Below, piece by piece: positions 56,038-64,000 of a stretch of DNA of 64,000 bases. The stretch spans positions 1 through 64,000 of the forward strand of contig KB911873.1 in NCBI GenBank assembly GCA_000383715.1, read 5' to 3'. A program made the translations under genes and the position numbers. The notes under the pieces are model-generated. The model had not been told where the DNA came from, ran no database searches, and was given only the letters and a program-made list of their open reading frames with translations. Positions within the stretch are counted from its first letter, which is position 1. Each line of letters opens with the position of its first letter. Source of the stretch: Verrucomicrobia bacterium SCGC AAA164-E04 (GTDB lineage: Bacteria > Verrucomicrobiota > Verrucomicrobiia > Limisphaerales > AAA164-E04).

Positions 56038-56509
56038 GAGTTCTTGTGGATGGTTCGGGAGCTGACGCGTGGCTTTTAGATCGAAAAAGCAATCGAGTCG
56101 CTAAAAAAAAACACCACTCAACCTAAATTCGCAATCTTGTGATAAACCCTTCATTTCAGTCCCATGAAACAGACGAAATCATGTTGCTTAAAATAGGACA
56201 TTGCATACAAATTCACGACGTTTACCCCATAATAACGAACCTTCATTACATGTTTTTTATATTTTTATTTTTTACTAATTTACTATTGACGAACTACTTA
56301 CCTATTTATATTATTATATAAGGTGATCCACTCACCGTTATCAGGCACAAGAGTGATCGGGTTCAACTATGCTTCAGGTGGGGTGCACATGAAGCTTAAC
56401 TCGGTCACTCTTCACCCTTTCACACTCTAGCCTTAAAAACCCTTTACTCCCGGCAGAATGACTTAATTTACATCTTGGTTCCTGCACTAAACTAGGGTAA
56501 CCAAATTAA
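56038..56509. other. 472-bp non-coding region between gntP and aroK
   Basis: AT-rich (notably 56190-56330), containing a strong hairpin at 56351-56410. It must hold promoters for the divergent gntP-like gene and aroK. Open frames in it are short with no gene-like features. Confidence 0.6.
56351..56410 (+). ncRNA. 60-nt structured hairpin upstream of aroK (possible regulatory RNA)
   Basis: GAGTGATCGGGTT (56351-56363) pairs along its whole length with AACTCGGTCACTC (56398-56410), 13 bp including two G-U pairs. Inside it GCTTCA (56371-56376) pairs with TGAAGC (56390-56395) around a 13-base loop GGTGGGGTGCACA. The two stems are separated by a 7-base and a 2-base internal loop side. The nested, G-U-tolerant pairing suggests RNA rather than DNA function. 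No U tract follows. I recognise no known family. Confidence 0.45.
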
Positions 56510-57076
56510 GTGTTTCTCGAGCGCAACATTAATAATCTGGCACTGACTGGTTTCATGGGAGTGGGCAAATCCACGGTGGGACGTCATCTTGCCGATTACC
56601 TGAGTTTCCAGTTCAAGGATACGGATGAGATCATTGAAGAAAGGAACAAAAGCACCATTTCAGAGATCTTTGATTCGCGTGGAGAATCCTATTTCCGTGC
56701 ATTGGAGAAGAAGCTGATCGAGGAAATGCTGGGCTGGAACCAGTGTGTCATATCCACCGGCGGGGGGTTGGTTGCATTTGATGATAATATGCTTCAACTC
56801 AAGAAAAGTGCATTTGTTGTGTGTTTATGGGCAAAGCCTGAAACCATTTTCAATCGCATCAAACGCCAATCGAACCGCCCGTTGCTTCAGACGGATAATC
56901 CATTTGAAACCATCCGGACCATGCTGGAAAAGCGCAAATCCGCTTATCGTACTGCGGATCTGATGATTAACACAGATACACGTCCCATGAGGCAAATCAG
57001 CCAGATCATCATTCGACAATTTCGCCAAGCGCAACAACAATCGGGAAAACAAAACCGCCCTACCCCTCTATCTTAA
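56510..57076 (+). CDS. aroK: Shikimate kinase
   Basis: Shikimate kinase phosphorylates shikimate in aromatic amino acid synthesis. Walker A is GFMGVGKST, beginning at residue 14; the shikimate-binding Asp is in FKDTDEII, and the STGGG loop and RNRPLLQT-like lid (QSNRPLLQTDNP) follow. Length 188 is typical. The start codon is GTG at 56510, since no ATG is nearby. No strong ribosome site was seen; the upstream region carries a structured hairpin. Confidence 0.92.
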   Translation: MFLERNINNLALTGFMGVGKSTVGRHLADYLSFQFKDTDEIIEERNKSTISEIFDSRGESYFRALEKKLIEEMLGWNQCVISTGGGLVAFDDNMLQLKKSAFVVCLWAKPETIFNRIKRQSNRPLLQTDNPFETIRTMLEKRKSAYRTADLMINTDTRPMRQISQIIIRQFRQAQQQSGKQNRPTPLS

Positions 57077-57117
57077 TATTCTGAGAATGGGCCGATAAAT
57101 GGTCGGTCAGTCATGCC

Positions 57118-58188
57118 GTGATTCCATCAAAAGAACAGATACGCAAAATCGCCCTCACGTTAGGGTTCGATGCATGCGGCTTTACGGGAGCAGAAAGTCC
57201 GGATACTTACCCAAACTATGTTGATTGGATTAACAATGAAAAGCACGGCAGGATGGAGTATCTGCGAAGGCATTCCGAAAAAAAAGGAGACATGGACAAG
57301 GTGTTGCCAGGCATCAAATCCGTCATCAGCTTAGCAATCTCATATCAGATTCCGGAACCATCAAACCAATCCTTGGCAAACAAGGAGAGTTCACTCCCCA
57401 GGGGATTGATCGCCCGCTATGCCCGACACGAAGACTACCACGATGCACTCAAGAAGCCTCTTGAAGATTTGTGTAACCAACTCACCCGCCTGAATGACAA
57501 GGATCACCGACACCTTGCTTACCTGGACACAGGCCCCATCATGGAGCGTGATCTGGCTCAGCGAGCAGGCTTGGGATTCGTGGGTAAACACACCAACCTG
57601 ATCAGCCGCTCCCTTGGCAACTGGTTTTTTATTGCTGAAATCCTGACAACGCTAAGTCTGGAACCCGATGAGCCAGAGCGTAACCGGTGCGGCACTTGTA
57701 CACGATGCCTGCAGGCCTGTCCAACGGACGCCATTGAAGCCCCATTCAAACTGGATGCACGAAAATGTATCTCTTACCTCACCATCGAGTTGAAGGGTTC
57801 CATCCCCGAGGCGCTGCGCCCGGCTATCGGCAATCGTATATTCGGCTGCGATGATTGCCTGGAGGTTTGCCCCTGGAATCGATTCGCCAAAGAAGGCGCC
57901 CTGATGAAGAGATTTCGAAAAAACGATCTGGAGACTCCTGATTTGATGCACCTGCTGGGAATGGATCATCAAACATTTAAATCAACTTTTGCAGGAACTC
58001 CCATCTTGCGAAGCAAGCGAAAGGGGTTCCTCCGTAATGTATGTGTTGCTCTGGGCAACACTGGGACAAGGGAGGCAATTCCGTCACTCGAGCAGGCATG
58101 TATGGATCCTGAACCTCTCATTGCAGAACATGCTGAATGGGCAATTGAACGCATCAAGTCTCGGATTACGAAGTTAGCCAGCGAGTGA
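57118..58188 (+). CDS. queG: Epoxyqueuosine reductase
   Basis: QueG reduces epoxyqueuosine to queuosine in tRNA, using cobalamin and two 4Fe-4S clusters. The cluster motifs are CGTCTRCLQACPTDAI and CDDCLEVCPWN, and the conserved ALRPAIGNRIFG block follows the first. The N-terminal domain (DACGFTGAES, and YLDTGPIMERDLAQRAGLGF) matches as well. The start is a GTG at 57118; the nearby ATG at 57113 runs straight into a stop. A HEAT-like C-terminus is present. Length 356. Confidence 0.94.
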   Translation: MIPSKEQIRKIALTLGFDACGFTGAESPDTYPNYVDWINNEKHGRMEYLRRHSEKKGDMDKVLPGIKSVISLAISYQIPEPSNQSLANKESSLPRGLIARYARHEDYHDALKKPLEDLCNQLTRLNDKDHRHLAYLDTGPIMERDLAQRAGLGFVGKHTNLISRSLGNWFFIAEILTTLSLEPDEPERNRCGTCTRCLQACPTDAIEAPFKLDARKCISYLTIELKGSIPEALRPAIGNRIFGCDDCLEVCPWNRFAKEGALMKRFRKNDLETPDLMHLLGMDHQTFKSTFAGTPILRSKRKGFLRNVCVALGNTGTREAIPSLEQACMDPEPLIAEHAEWAIERIKSRITKLASE

Positions 58189-58232
58189 AAATCCCATTTA
58201 CTTTGCGGAGGTTCTTACGTTAGATTGGATTC

Positions 58233-58637
58233 ATGGCAGAGTTCGTCCGTTTCGTAAACAATGGTGCTTCACTGATTACACCCGCAGTGGTGGAAAAAGT
58301 CATTCGGAAATTACCCGTTTGGAAAGCTGAGTTCACCCAGATTGATGCACCCAAATATCCGCATCTGGTCGATCAACTGGAGTTTCTGGCTGATGCGGTT
58401 GAGGATTGTTATGAAGGAGTATACAAGGATCTTCCTTATTTCGCCATGGCCGAAGCAGTTTTTGCGCTCACCTACGCACACAAGCAAGTAGACATTATCC
58501 CTGACTCCATTGTGGACCTGGGACATGCAGACGATTCGAGTGTTGTTCGAGCGGTCATCATGCAGAATGAACGGGCTTTTGAAAAATATGCCAAATCACA
58601 AGGAATCAGCTGGCAGCGAATTACTGTAAAACCCTGA
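58233..58637 (+). CDS. DUF1232 (YkvA-like) protein
   Basis: DUF1232 proteins are small, and their function is not established. The signature here is AHKQVDIIPDSIVDLGHADDSSVVRAVI near residues 82-109, which corresponds to the VDLIPD-x4-G-x-x-DD core. Unlike many relatives there is no clear membrane helix. Length 134. It follows queG by 44 bp on the same strand. Confidence 0.8.
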   Translation: MAEFVRFVNNGASLITPAVVEKVIRKLPVWKAEFTQIDAPKYPHLVDQLEFLADAVEDCYEGVYKDLPYFAMAEAVFALTYAHKQVDIIPDSIVDLGHADDSSVVRAVIMQNERAFEKYAKSQGISWQRITVKP

Positions 58638-58916
58638 ACAAAGAAGTCTTGAGTTTGAGTCACAGAGAGCGTCGATATATCGGTGTGTTTTCAACCCGGC
58701 AGGCTTTACTGTCTGCAGCGGTTCAGCGCATTCATGTGTGGCACATTGGCCTGCAGTCTCATGGTCATTAAAAAAAATACCAGGCAGGACAGCGCAGGTG
58801 GTCAATGACCTCGTCATGCCCTTGACGGCTCTTTTTCTCCCTCAAATTTGAAGAACACGGCCGCAAGCGGAGGAAGCGCAATAGTGAGGCAGTGGGGCCT
58901 CCAGTGCCAGCCGAAT

Positions 58917-60332
58917 TCATCGGTATGCAACCCGCCCAGATTTCCTATGCCTCCCCCCCCCGTAAGCAGGAGCATCGCTGTTTAGGATTTCTTTCCAATA
59001 ACCACTTTGCTTGACCCCGACACGATAAGTTTCCCTGACAATAGGCGTGTAGTTAAAGATAGCAACGATGGTTTCACCCGTTTCGGGGTCTATACGCTCC
59101 CAACTGATGATACTTTCATCTGCGTTATCACAATCCACCCACATGAAACCGTCCGAATGACAATCGCCGACATGAAGGGCTTTCTCGCGGCGGTAAGCAT
59201 GGTTTAGATCACGCACCCATTGTTTCATCCCACGGTGAAGCTCGTGATCGAGTAAATGCCAATCTAAACTGGCATCATGGTTCCATTCACGCCACTGAGC
59301 TATTTCTCCTCCCATGAAGATCAGTTTCTTCGCTGGTTGGGCAAACATATTTGCGAACAATAACCTGAGATTGGCGAACTTCTGCCAGTTATCACCAGGC
59401 ATTTTTTCGATAAGAGAGCCTTTGCCATGCACAACCTCGTCATGTGAAAGCGGCAACATGTAGTTTTCGGAAAACGCATATAAGCCCCTGAACGTCAATT
59501 GGTGGTGATGGAATTTACGATAGATGGTGTCCCTGCTGACATAATTCAATGAATCATGCATCCACCCCATATCCCATTTGTAACCGAATCCCAAGCCCCC
59601 CAGATAAAGAGGCCGTGAAACCATGGGCCAGGCGGTCGATTCTTCAGCAATCATCTGAACACCGGGAAATTGCTTGTAGACCTCTTCATTGAGTCGTTTC
59701 AGAAAGGCAATGGCTTCGAGGTTTTCGTTACCCCCATGCTCGTTGGGTATCCACTCACCTTCAGAACGCGAATAATCCAGGTACAACATGGAAGCCACGG
59801 CATCGACACGTAAACCATCCACATGAAACTGATCCAACCAATAAAAGGCACTGCTGATCAGAAAACTTTTCACCTCGTGACGACCGTAATTAAAAATGTG
59901 GCTTTTCCAATCAGGATGATAGCCTTGTTTTGGATCCGAATGTTCGAAGAGATGAGTGCCATCAAAATAGGCAAGGCCATGCTCATCATTCGGGAAATGG
60001 GAAGGCACCCAATCAAGGATCACGCCAATATCATTTTGATGCAGTAAATCCACTAGGTAGGCAAAATCATCCGGAGATCCATAGCGGCTTGACGGTGCAA
60101 AAAAACCAGTGAGCTGATAGCCCCATGAGGGGTAAAAAGGATGCTCCATCAAAGGAAGAAATTCCACATGAGTAAATCCTGTTTCCTTCACGTAATCCAC
60201 CAGCATAGGAGCTAATTCGCGAAAAGATAAATGCCTTTCAGGATCTGATGGATCCCTCTTCCATGAACCGAGATGAACTTCATAAACGCTGACCGGCGCT
60301 TTGTGGTCAAACTTGGAATCACGATTCTCCAT
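58917..60332 (-). CDS. glgB: GlgB catalytic fragment as read literally
   Basis: The continuous frame that contains the GH13 catalytic domain. It opens just upstream of the C8 tract (a TGA lies at 60399-60401) and its first ATG is at 60332. It runs out of frame at the G9 tract, giving the atypical end [14 protein letters not shown]. Nucleophile Asp (DGLRVDAV), acid Glu (AEEST) and the HDE block are present. Confidence 0.7.
   Translation of the reverse strand: MENRDSKFDHKAPVSVYEVHLGSWKRDPSDPERHLSFRELAPMLVDYVKETGFTHVEFLPLMEHPFYPSWGYQLTGFFAPSSRYGSPDDFAYLVDLLHQNDIGVILDWVPSHFPNDEHGLAYFDGTHLFEHSDPKQGYHPDWKSHIFNYGRHEVKSFLISSAFYWLDQFHVDGLRVDAVASMLYLDYSRSEGEWIPNEHGGNENLEAIAFLKRLNEEVYKQFPGVQMIAEESTAWPMVSRPLYLGGLGFGYKWDMGWMHDSLNYVSRDTIYRKFHHHQLTFRGLYAFSENYMLPLSHDEVVHGKGSLIEKMPGDNWQKFANLRLLFANMFAQPAKKLIFMGGEIAQWREWNHDASLDWHLLDHELHRGMKQWVRDLNHAYRREKALHVGDCHSDGFMWVDCDNADESIISWERIDPETGETIVAIFNYTPIVRETYRVGVKQSGYWKEILNSDAPAYGGGRHRKSGRVAYR
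58953..58961. repeat. Nine-base C/G homopolymer in glgB (3' end)
   Basis: A run of nine C on the plus strand (G on the coding strand). One base fewer would join the catalytic frame to the normal GlgB C-terminus ([19 protein letters not shown]). Confidence 0.9.
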
Positions 60333-60751
60333 CCACTCCGAATCATTCCACTCGTATTTGGAAGTGTGAACGACAGACCCTGTTTTTGGGGGGGGATTTC
60401 ATATCGATTGGCAAATGGATCCGCCTTATCGACTTCAAAATGATTCCACTTGGAACGGATATGGTATTTATAACAGACACCTGTTTTGATACCTGGAACA
60501 AAAACCTCCCAAATGCCTGATTCTCCCTTGGGAGATAGCAAACATTCTGATTTTGACCAGTGATTGAAATCCCCCATCAGATAGACGCATTCGGCATTGG
60601 GAGCCCAGACTGCAAAATAAACCCCTTGCTCACCATCGCGCTCCATGGGATGACTTCCGAGTTTGTCATAAAGATGAAAATGACTTCCTTCATTGAACAA
60701 ATGAAGGTCATCATTGGTCAGTCTGGAAATGTCTGGCGTTTTGTTCCCCAT
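60212..60751 (-). CDS. glgB: GlgB N-terminal fragment as read literally
   Basis: Starts [19 protein letters not shown] and carries the N-terminal CBM48-type domain ([20 protein letters not shown]). After the C8 tract it runs on out of frame for about 60 residues before a stop at 60212. The genuine coding part therefore ends near 60388. Confidence 0.7.
   Translation of the reverse strand: MGNKTPDISRLTNDDLHLFNEGSHFHLYDKLGSHPMERDGEQGVYFAVWAPNAECVYLMGDFNHWSKSECLLSPKGESGIWEVFVPGIKTGVCYKYHIRSKWNHFEVDKADPFANRYEIPPQKQGLSFTLPNTSGMIRSGWRIVIPSLTTKRRSAFMKFISVHGRGIHQILKGIYLFAN
60388..60395. repeat. Eight-base G/C homopolymer in glgB (5' part)
   Basis: A run of eight G on the plus strand (C on the coding strand). 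One base more (or two fewer) would join the CBM48 frame to the catalytic frame that continues [19 protein letters not shown]. Confidence 0.9.
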
Positions 60752-60790
60752 ACGGATTGGCCTATTTACTTAAGAGAATTGAACGGAGGG

Positions 60791-62104
60791 TCAAATCACT
60801 GTGCCATCAGGAATCACCGCGTTCTTCGGGATCACGATAATACCATCCCTGACGTGGAAAAGTTCACTATCCATTTCATTCGGTTTACCATCAGGTGAAA
60901 TCACACAATCACTGCCTATGCGCGCATTTTTATCAATAATGGCATTCACAACCCGAGTGCGAGGTCCGATGCCAACCGATGGTTCACCCTCCTCCTGATG
61001 CTTGGCGATTGATTGCTGTGTTTCATAGTAGTCTGCTCCCATCATCACGACCCGCTCCATCTCGGTATCTGCGCCCACAATACTCCTGATGCCAAGCATG
61101 CATTCTTTCAGTCGCGCCTTGTGCACAATACAACCATCGGAAAGCAAGGTATTTTCAATGACCCCGCCGTTGACTTTACTTGCAGGCAGAAACCTTGGCC
61201 GGGTAAAGACCGGGGAATCCATGTCAAAAAAGTTGAATTTGGGAAGCATGGAGGTGAGATCAAGATTAGCATCAAAGAAGGCTTTGATGGTTCCAACGTC
61301 TTCCCAGTAGCCTTGAAATACGTAGGACGAAAGTTTATGCGTTTTGATGGCACCGGGAATAATGTGTTTACCAAAATCTGTATGCGCGTTGTCCAGCAGT
61401 TCTAGGATTGTTTGACGGTTGAAGACGTAAATCCCCATGGATGCCAGCCATAATTCCTTGTCCGAATGGATATCGAGTTTTGAATACCAATCTTTGGGTA
61501 ATTTGAGCTCTTCCTGCAGAGATGGATCTTGAGGTTTTTCTTCGAAACGCGTGATTTCATTGGCGTCGTTCATCTGCATGATACCGAATCCGGGGACAGA
61601 TTCCTTTTCGACCGGGATGGTTGCAACCGTCAGGTCAGCACCTTTTTCGATGTGATGAGCCAGCATCTCAAGGTAATTCATGCGATAAAGCTGATCTCCG
61701 CTGAGAATAATCAGGTATTCAAAGGGCTGACTTGTCAAATGAATGAGGTTTTTGCGCACCGCATCCGCTGTCCCTTCGTACCATGAAGTGCTCGTCGGGG
61801 TCTGCTCGGCAGCAAGGATTTCGACAAAACCCCGCGAAAAATGGTCAAATTTGTAGGACTGGGAAATATGCCGGTGCAAAGAAGCCGAAAGGAACTGGGT
61901 CATGACATAAATGCGCTGCATCCCCGAATTGATGCAATTGGATATTGGTACATCAACCAAGCGATATTTCCCCCCCAAGGGAACAGCCGGCTTGCTGCGC
62001 TCCTTGGTCAAGGGGTACAAGCGAGTACCGGCGCCACCCCCCAGAATCACACTGAGGACATTGCGAGAGAGAAACGATGCAGAAAAGATGGGGTTGGATG
62101 CCAT
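60791..62104 (-). CDS. glgC: Glucose-1-phosphate adenylyltransferase
   Basis: GlgC makes ADP-glucose, the committed step of bacterial glycogen synthesis. The GGGAGTRLYPLTKERSKPAVP nucleotide-binding motif is at residues 21-41, and YRLVDVPISNCINSG follows. ILSGDQLYRMNY, GIYVFNR and the C-terminal left-handed beta-helix (DKNARIGSDCVIS) are normal. Length 437. An AAAGGA ribosome site lies 8 bp upstream of the ATG. It precedes glgB, giving a glgC-glgB unit. Confidence 0.96.
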   Translation of the reverse strand: MASNPIFSASFLSRNVLSVILGGGAGTRLYPLTKERSKPAVPLGGKYRLVDVPISNCINSGMQRIYVMTQFLSASLHRHISQSYKFDHFSRGFVEILAAEQTPTSTSWYEGTADAVRKNLIHLTSQPFEYLIILSGDQLYRMNYLEMLAHHIEKGADLTVATIPVEKESVPGFGIMQMNDANEITRFEEKPQDPSLQEELKLPKDWYSKLDIHSDKELWLASMGIYVFNRQTILELLDNAHTDFGKHIIPGAIKTHKLSSYVFQGYWEDVGTIKAFFDANLDLTSMLPKFNFFDMDSPVFTRPRFLPASKVNGGVIENTLLSDGCIVHKARLKECMLGIRSIVGADTEMERVVMMGADYYETQQSIAKHQEEGEPSVGIGPRTRVVNAIIDKNARIGSDCVISPDGKPNEMDSELFHVRDGIIVIPKNAVIPDGTVI

Positions 62105-62138
62105 AAAATTCCTTTAATAAACAACTGTCAGATTAGTG

Positions 62139-62167
62139 ATACTATGCTGCAATAGACGCAACAACAA
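62139..62167 (-). promoter_or_regulatory. Candidate promoter of glgC-glgB
   Basis: Minus-strand TTGTTG (62162-62167) and TAGTAT (62139-62144) are separated by 17 bp and lie about 35 bp upstream of the glgC ATG. Hexamers match the consensus only partly (3/6 and 4/6). Confidence 0.35.
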
Positions 62168-62265
62168 GAGACAATCGGCACAGTAAGCAAGACAGGACAA
62201 AAATCAACTGAAAGACCGACCGTTTATCTCTCATTGGAACATGGCTGAATGCTCGAAGGCTTCTT

Positions 62266-62967
62266 ATGAATCAATTGACGAAACCACATTGCGTCATTAC
62301 TGCAGGTCCCACTTATGAATCATTGGATCAAGTGAGGCGTTTGACCAATTTTTCAACAGGATCGCTGGGAGCCCAGCTATCTGGATTCCTGCGTTCTAAA
62401 GGTTTCCATGTCACCTTGTTGACTGGGCATTACACCACTTATGAAGGGGTATTTGATGCCGACACACGAATTCCATTTACGACCACGGAGGATCTTGCTG
62501 GGAAACTCAGGGATCTCTCCAAGCATCATACTGATGCCATTTTCCATGCCGCGGCAGTCAGTGACTTCACCTTTGGCAAGATCTGGGAGCGATCAGAGCG
62601 AGGCGAAATGAAAGCAATTGGTTCAGGAAAAATCTCGACTCGCAGTGGCACCCTTTTGGCAGAACTCGTGCCGACTCCCAAGATTTTGGCAGAACTGAGA
62701 AACTGGTATCCCAAGGCCTTGATTGGAGGATGGAAATATGAGGTTGAAGGTTCTACAAAGCAAACAAACGAAAAAGCCTTGCAACAGCTGGCAAGCTGCA
62801 AAACGGATATATGTGTATTGAACGGACCGTCCGTTGGAGAGGGGTTTGAGGTTTTTTCAAGGAAAAAGCCAAACCCGACCAAGATCCTTAATCGTCAAAA
62901 CCTATTTGAACACTTGTGGAAGTCACTTGAAAACTCAGTGAAGGATGATCCATTTGACAAGAGCTGA
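62266..62967 (+). CDS. coaB: Phosphopantothenate-cysteine ligase domain protein (CoaB-type, stand-alone)
   Basis: CoaB joins cysteine to 4'-phosphopantothenate in CoA synthesis. The visible motifs are ITAGPTYESLDQVRRLTNFSTGSLG at the N-terminus, FHAAAVSDF in the middle and NGPSVGEGFEVFSRK at the C-terminus, typical of the DFP ligase domain. It is 233 residues, so it lacks the fused CoaC decarboxylase domain of the E. coli protein. It stands between divergent glgC and convergent argS. Confidence 0.85.
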   Translation: MNQLTKPHCVITAGPTYESLDQVRRLTNFSTGSLGAQLSGFLRSKGFHVTLLTGHYTTYEGVFDADTRIPFTTTEDLAGKLRDLSKHHTDAIFHAAAVSDFTFGKIWERSERGEMKAIGSGKISTRSGTLLAELVPTPKILAELRNWYPKALIGGWKYEVEGSTKQTNEKALQQLASCKTDICVLNGPSVGEGFEVFSRKKPNPTKILNRQNLFEHLWKSLENSVKDDPFDKS

Positions 62968-63064
62968 CTCATGCGACCACAAACAGCGATCGCCTGCACT
63001 TGGCAGATTTAGATAAAGCAAAAGGCACGATGAAATTTGCAGCTCCAAGGCAGAAGCAGGTGTT

Positions 63065-64000
63065 CTACATTTTCTCGGGCGTTTCAATTCCTAACAGAAA
63101 AAGACCTTTCTCCAAAACCTGCCTCGTCAAGGAACATAAGATCAATCGAGAGTTTCGTGTGGAGCCTTCGGATTTGAGTACGGGACAGTTTTCGTAGAAT
63201 GAAGTGTAATGACCGGCCAATTCGAAAAGGTAATTACAAAGATAATTGGGGCGTTGATCTTCCAGCACGGATTCCAGCACTAAACCGAAATTCAGGAGGT
63301 GCCTTACCAATTTCTTCTCAAAATCAGAATCCAGCTCCAGGATGTTCTCTGCATCAGATCCCAGTGATTTCAGAAACTCAGATTCATTGAGTGCTGCTTT
63401 GCGAAAAATACTTCTGATGCGAGTGCATGCGTATTGCAGATAAGGGGCAGTGTTACCGCTCAAAGACAAGAGCTTGTCCCAATCGAAAACATAGTCCGTT
63501 TGGCGATTTGGCAATAAATCAGCGTATTTCACCGCACCAATGCCAACTATTCTTGCGATCTCACGACTTATTTCAGAATCCAGATCTGGATTTTTCTCCG
63601 TAACCGCCTTGAAAGCGCGCTCCTCGGCTTCATCAAGTAGATCATTCAATTTGATGGTGTCACCCGCTCTTGTTTTGAAGGGTGTGCCATCAGGGCCCAA
63701 TATGGAGCCAAACCAGGTATGAACAAGTTCCACTTTGGCATCGGGCTGCCATCGACGGAATATTTCGAACAACTGTTTGAAGTGAAGCTGCTGACGTCCG
63801 TCCGTCACGTAAATGATTTCATCCGGATTCCAGGTTTCCACCCTGTATTGAATAGTCGCCAGATCGGTCGTGGTATAATTGGCGCCCCCATCACTCTTCA
63901 GGATCAGGGCAGGATGGTCTTTCAATCCATCGATATCTTCAAAGAAAACGACTTTGGCTCCCTGACTTTCAGTGGCAATACCCTGCTCTGTTAAATCTCC
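63065..64000 (-). CDS. argS: Arginyl-tRNA synthetase, C-terminal part (5' end outside window)
   Basis: The frame is open to the window edge on the minus strand, so the N-terminal part (including the HIGH motif) lies beyond 64000; 311 residues are visible. ArgRS charges tRNA-Arg. The visible part has LILKSDGGANYTTTDLATIQYR and IYVTDGRQQLHFKQLFEI. The KMSKS-equivalent region (GTPFKTRAGDTIKLNDLLDEA) follows, then the anticodon-binding DALR domain with NTAPYLQYACTRIRSI and a normal C-terminus. Confidence 0.95.
   Translation of the reverse strand, partial: GDLTEQGIATESQGAKVVFFEDIDGLKDHPALILKSDGGANYTTTDLATIQYRVETWNPDEIIYVTDGRQQLHFKQLFEIFRRWQPDAKVELVHTWFGSILGPDGTPFKTRAGDTIKLNDLLDEAEERAFKAVTEKNPDLDSEISREIARIVGIGAVKYADLLPNRQTDYVFDWDKLLSLSGNTAPYLQYACTRIRSIFRKAALNESEFLKSLGSDAENILELDSDFEKKLVRHLLNFGLVLESVLEDQRPNYLCNYLFELAGHYTSFYENCPVLKSEGSTRNSRLILCSLTRQVLEKGLFLLGIETPEKM

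Larger units (their letters stand above)
58814..60751 (-). pseudogene. glgB: 1,4-alpha-glucan branching enzyme, out of frame at two homopolymer tracts
   Basis: GlgB makes alpha-1,6 branches in glycogen. The whole locus reads as one GlgB spread over three frames. The N-terminal CBM48-like domain (ending NRYEIPP) is in frame one. The catalytic domain, with [23 protein letters not shown] and [14 protein letters not shown], is in frame two after a C8 run (minus-strand view; 60388-60395). The usual C-terminal tail ([15 protein letters not shown], then LPPLAA) is in frame three after a G9 run (58953-58961), ending at a TGA at 58814. All domains are otherwise intact, which argues for homopolymer read errors, or for recent or reversible slippage rather than decay. 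It follows glgC by 39 bp. Confidence 0.85.

Noticed and set aside
56139-56321. A 60-codon open frame before aroK
   Set aside because: It lies in AT-rich non-coding DNA, its product is a run of hydrophobic residues from T/A-rich codons, and no start signal is seen.

Overview
The window reads as a chromosomal segment of a Gram-negative aerobe, most likely a member of the Verrucomicrobiota (Opitutae-like). This is inferred from the combination of a quinol-oxidising alternative complex III (ACIII) operon, a nuo operon, an IF-3 with an acidic tail, an iduronate-type sulfatase, an Mla/MCE lipid transport set and a Suf operon. No phage, transposase, CRISPR array or rRNA was seen. Gene density is high and almost everything is housekeeping; the oddities lie in the respiratory cluster, in glgB and in several non-coding structures.

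Layout. 1-629: 3' end of infC with a tandem 12-bp repeat, then a terminator. 659-4730: an unrecognised aromatic/proline-repeat protein followed by mlaE-mlaF-mlaD. 4771-5526: TerC-family protein. 5697-17585 (minus strand): a respiratory operon in the order actABCDEF, a small membrane protein, a CcoN-like subunit, CcoO-like and CcoP-like cytochromes, then ispF. 17823-17897: tRNA-Cys. 18105-31908 (plus): nuoBCDE, an antisense tRNA-Gln, then nuoFGHIJKLMN; nuoA is not here. 31945-36976: sulfatase, tlyA, nadK, gatA and gatC. 37281-43240: a CYTH protein, a DUF3050 protein, and an ABC exporter pair.

43382-50635: a Fur-family regulator preceded by a perfect 15-bp palindrome, then sufBCD, sufT, sufS, a rhodanese-like protein without its catalytic Cys, and a SufU/IscU scaffold. 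50651-58637: a short unknown gene, a DsbD-like reductase, TatD nuclease, a GntP permease, a 472-bp non-coding stretch with a strong hairpin, aroK, queG and a DUF1232 protein. 58814-64000: glgB (out of frame at two homopolymer tracts), glgC, a CoaB-type ligase and the 3' end of argS.

How it fits together. Complex I (nuo) and ACIII (act) supply the electron transport chain: NADH to quinone to c-type cytochromes. The downstream genes look like a cbb3 oxidase operon (subunit I plus two cytochromes c), but by hand alignment the subunit I homologue lacks all six histidines that bind the hemes and CuB. It therefore cannot be an ordinary oxygen reductase. I regard this ACIII plus ligand-free CcoN module as the most interesting candidate system in the window: possibly a membrane scaffold or electron-relay adaptor between ACIII and an oxidase encoded elsewhere.
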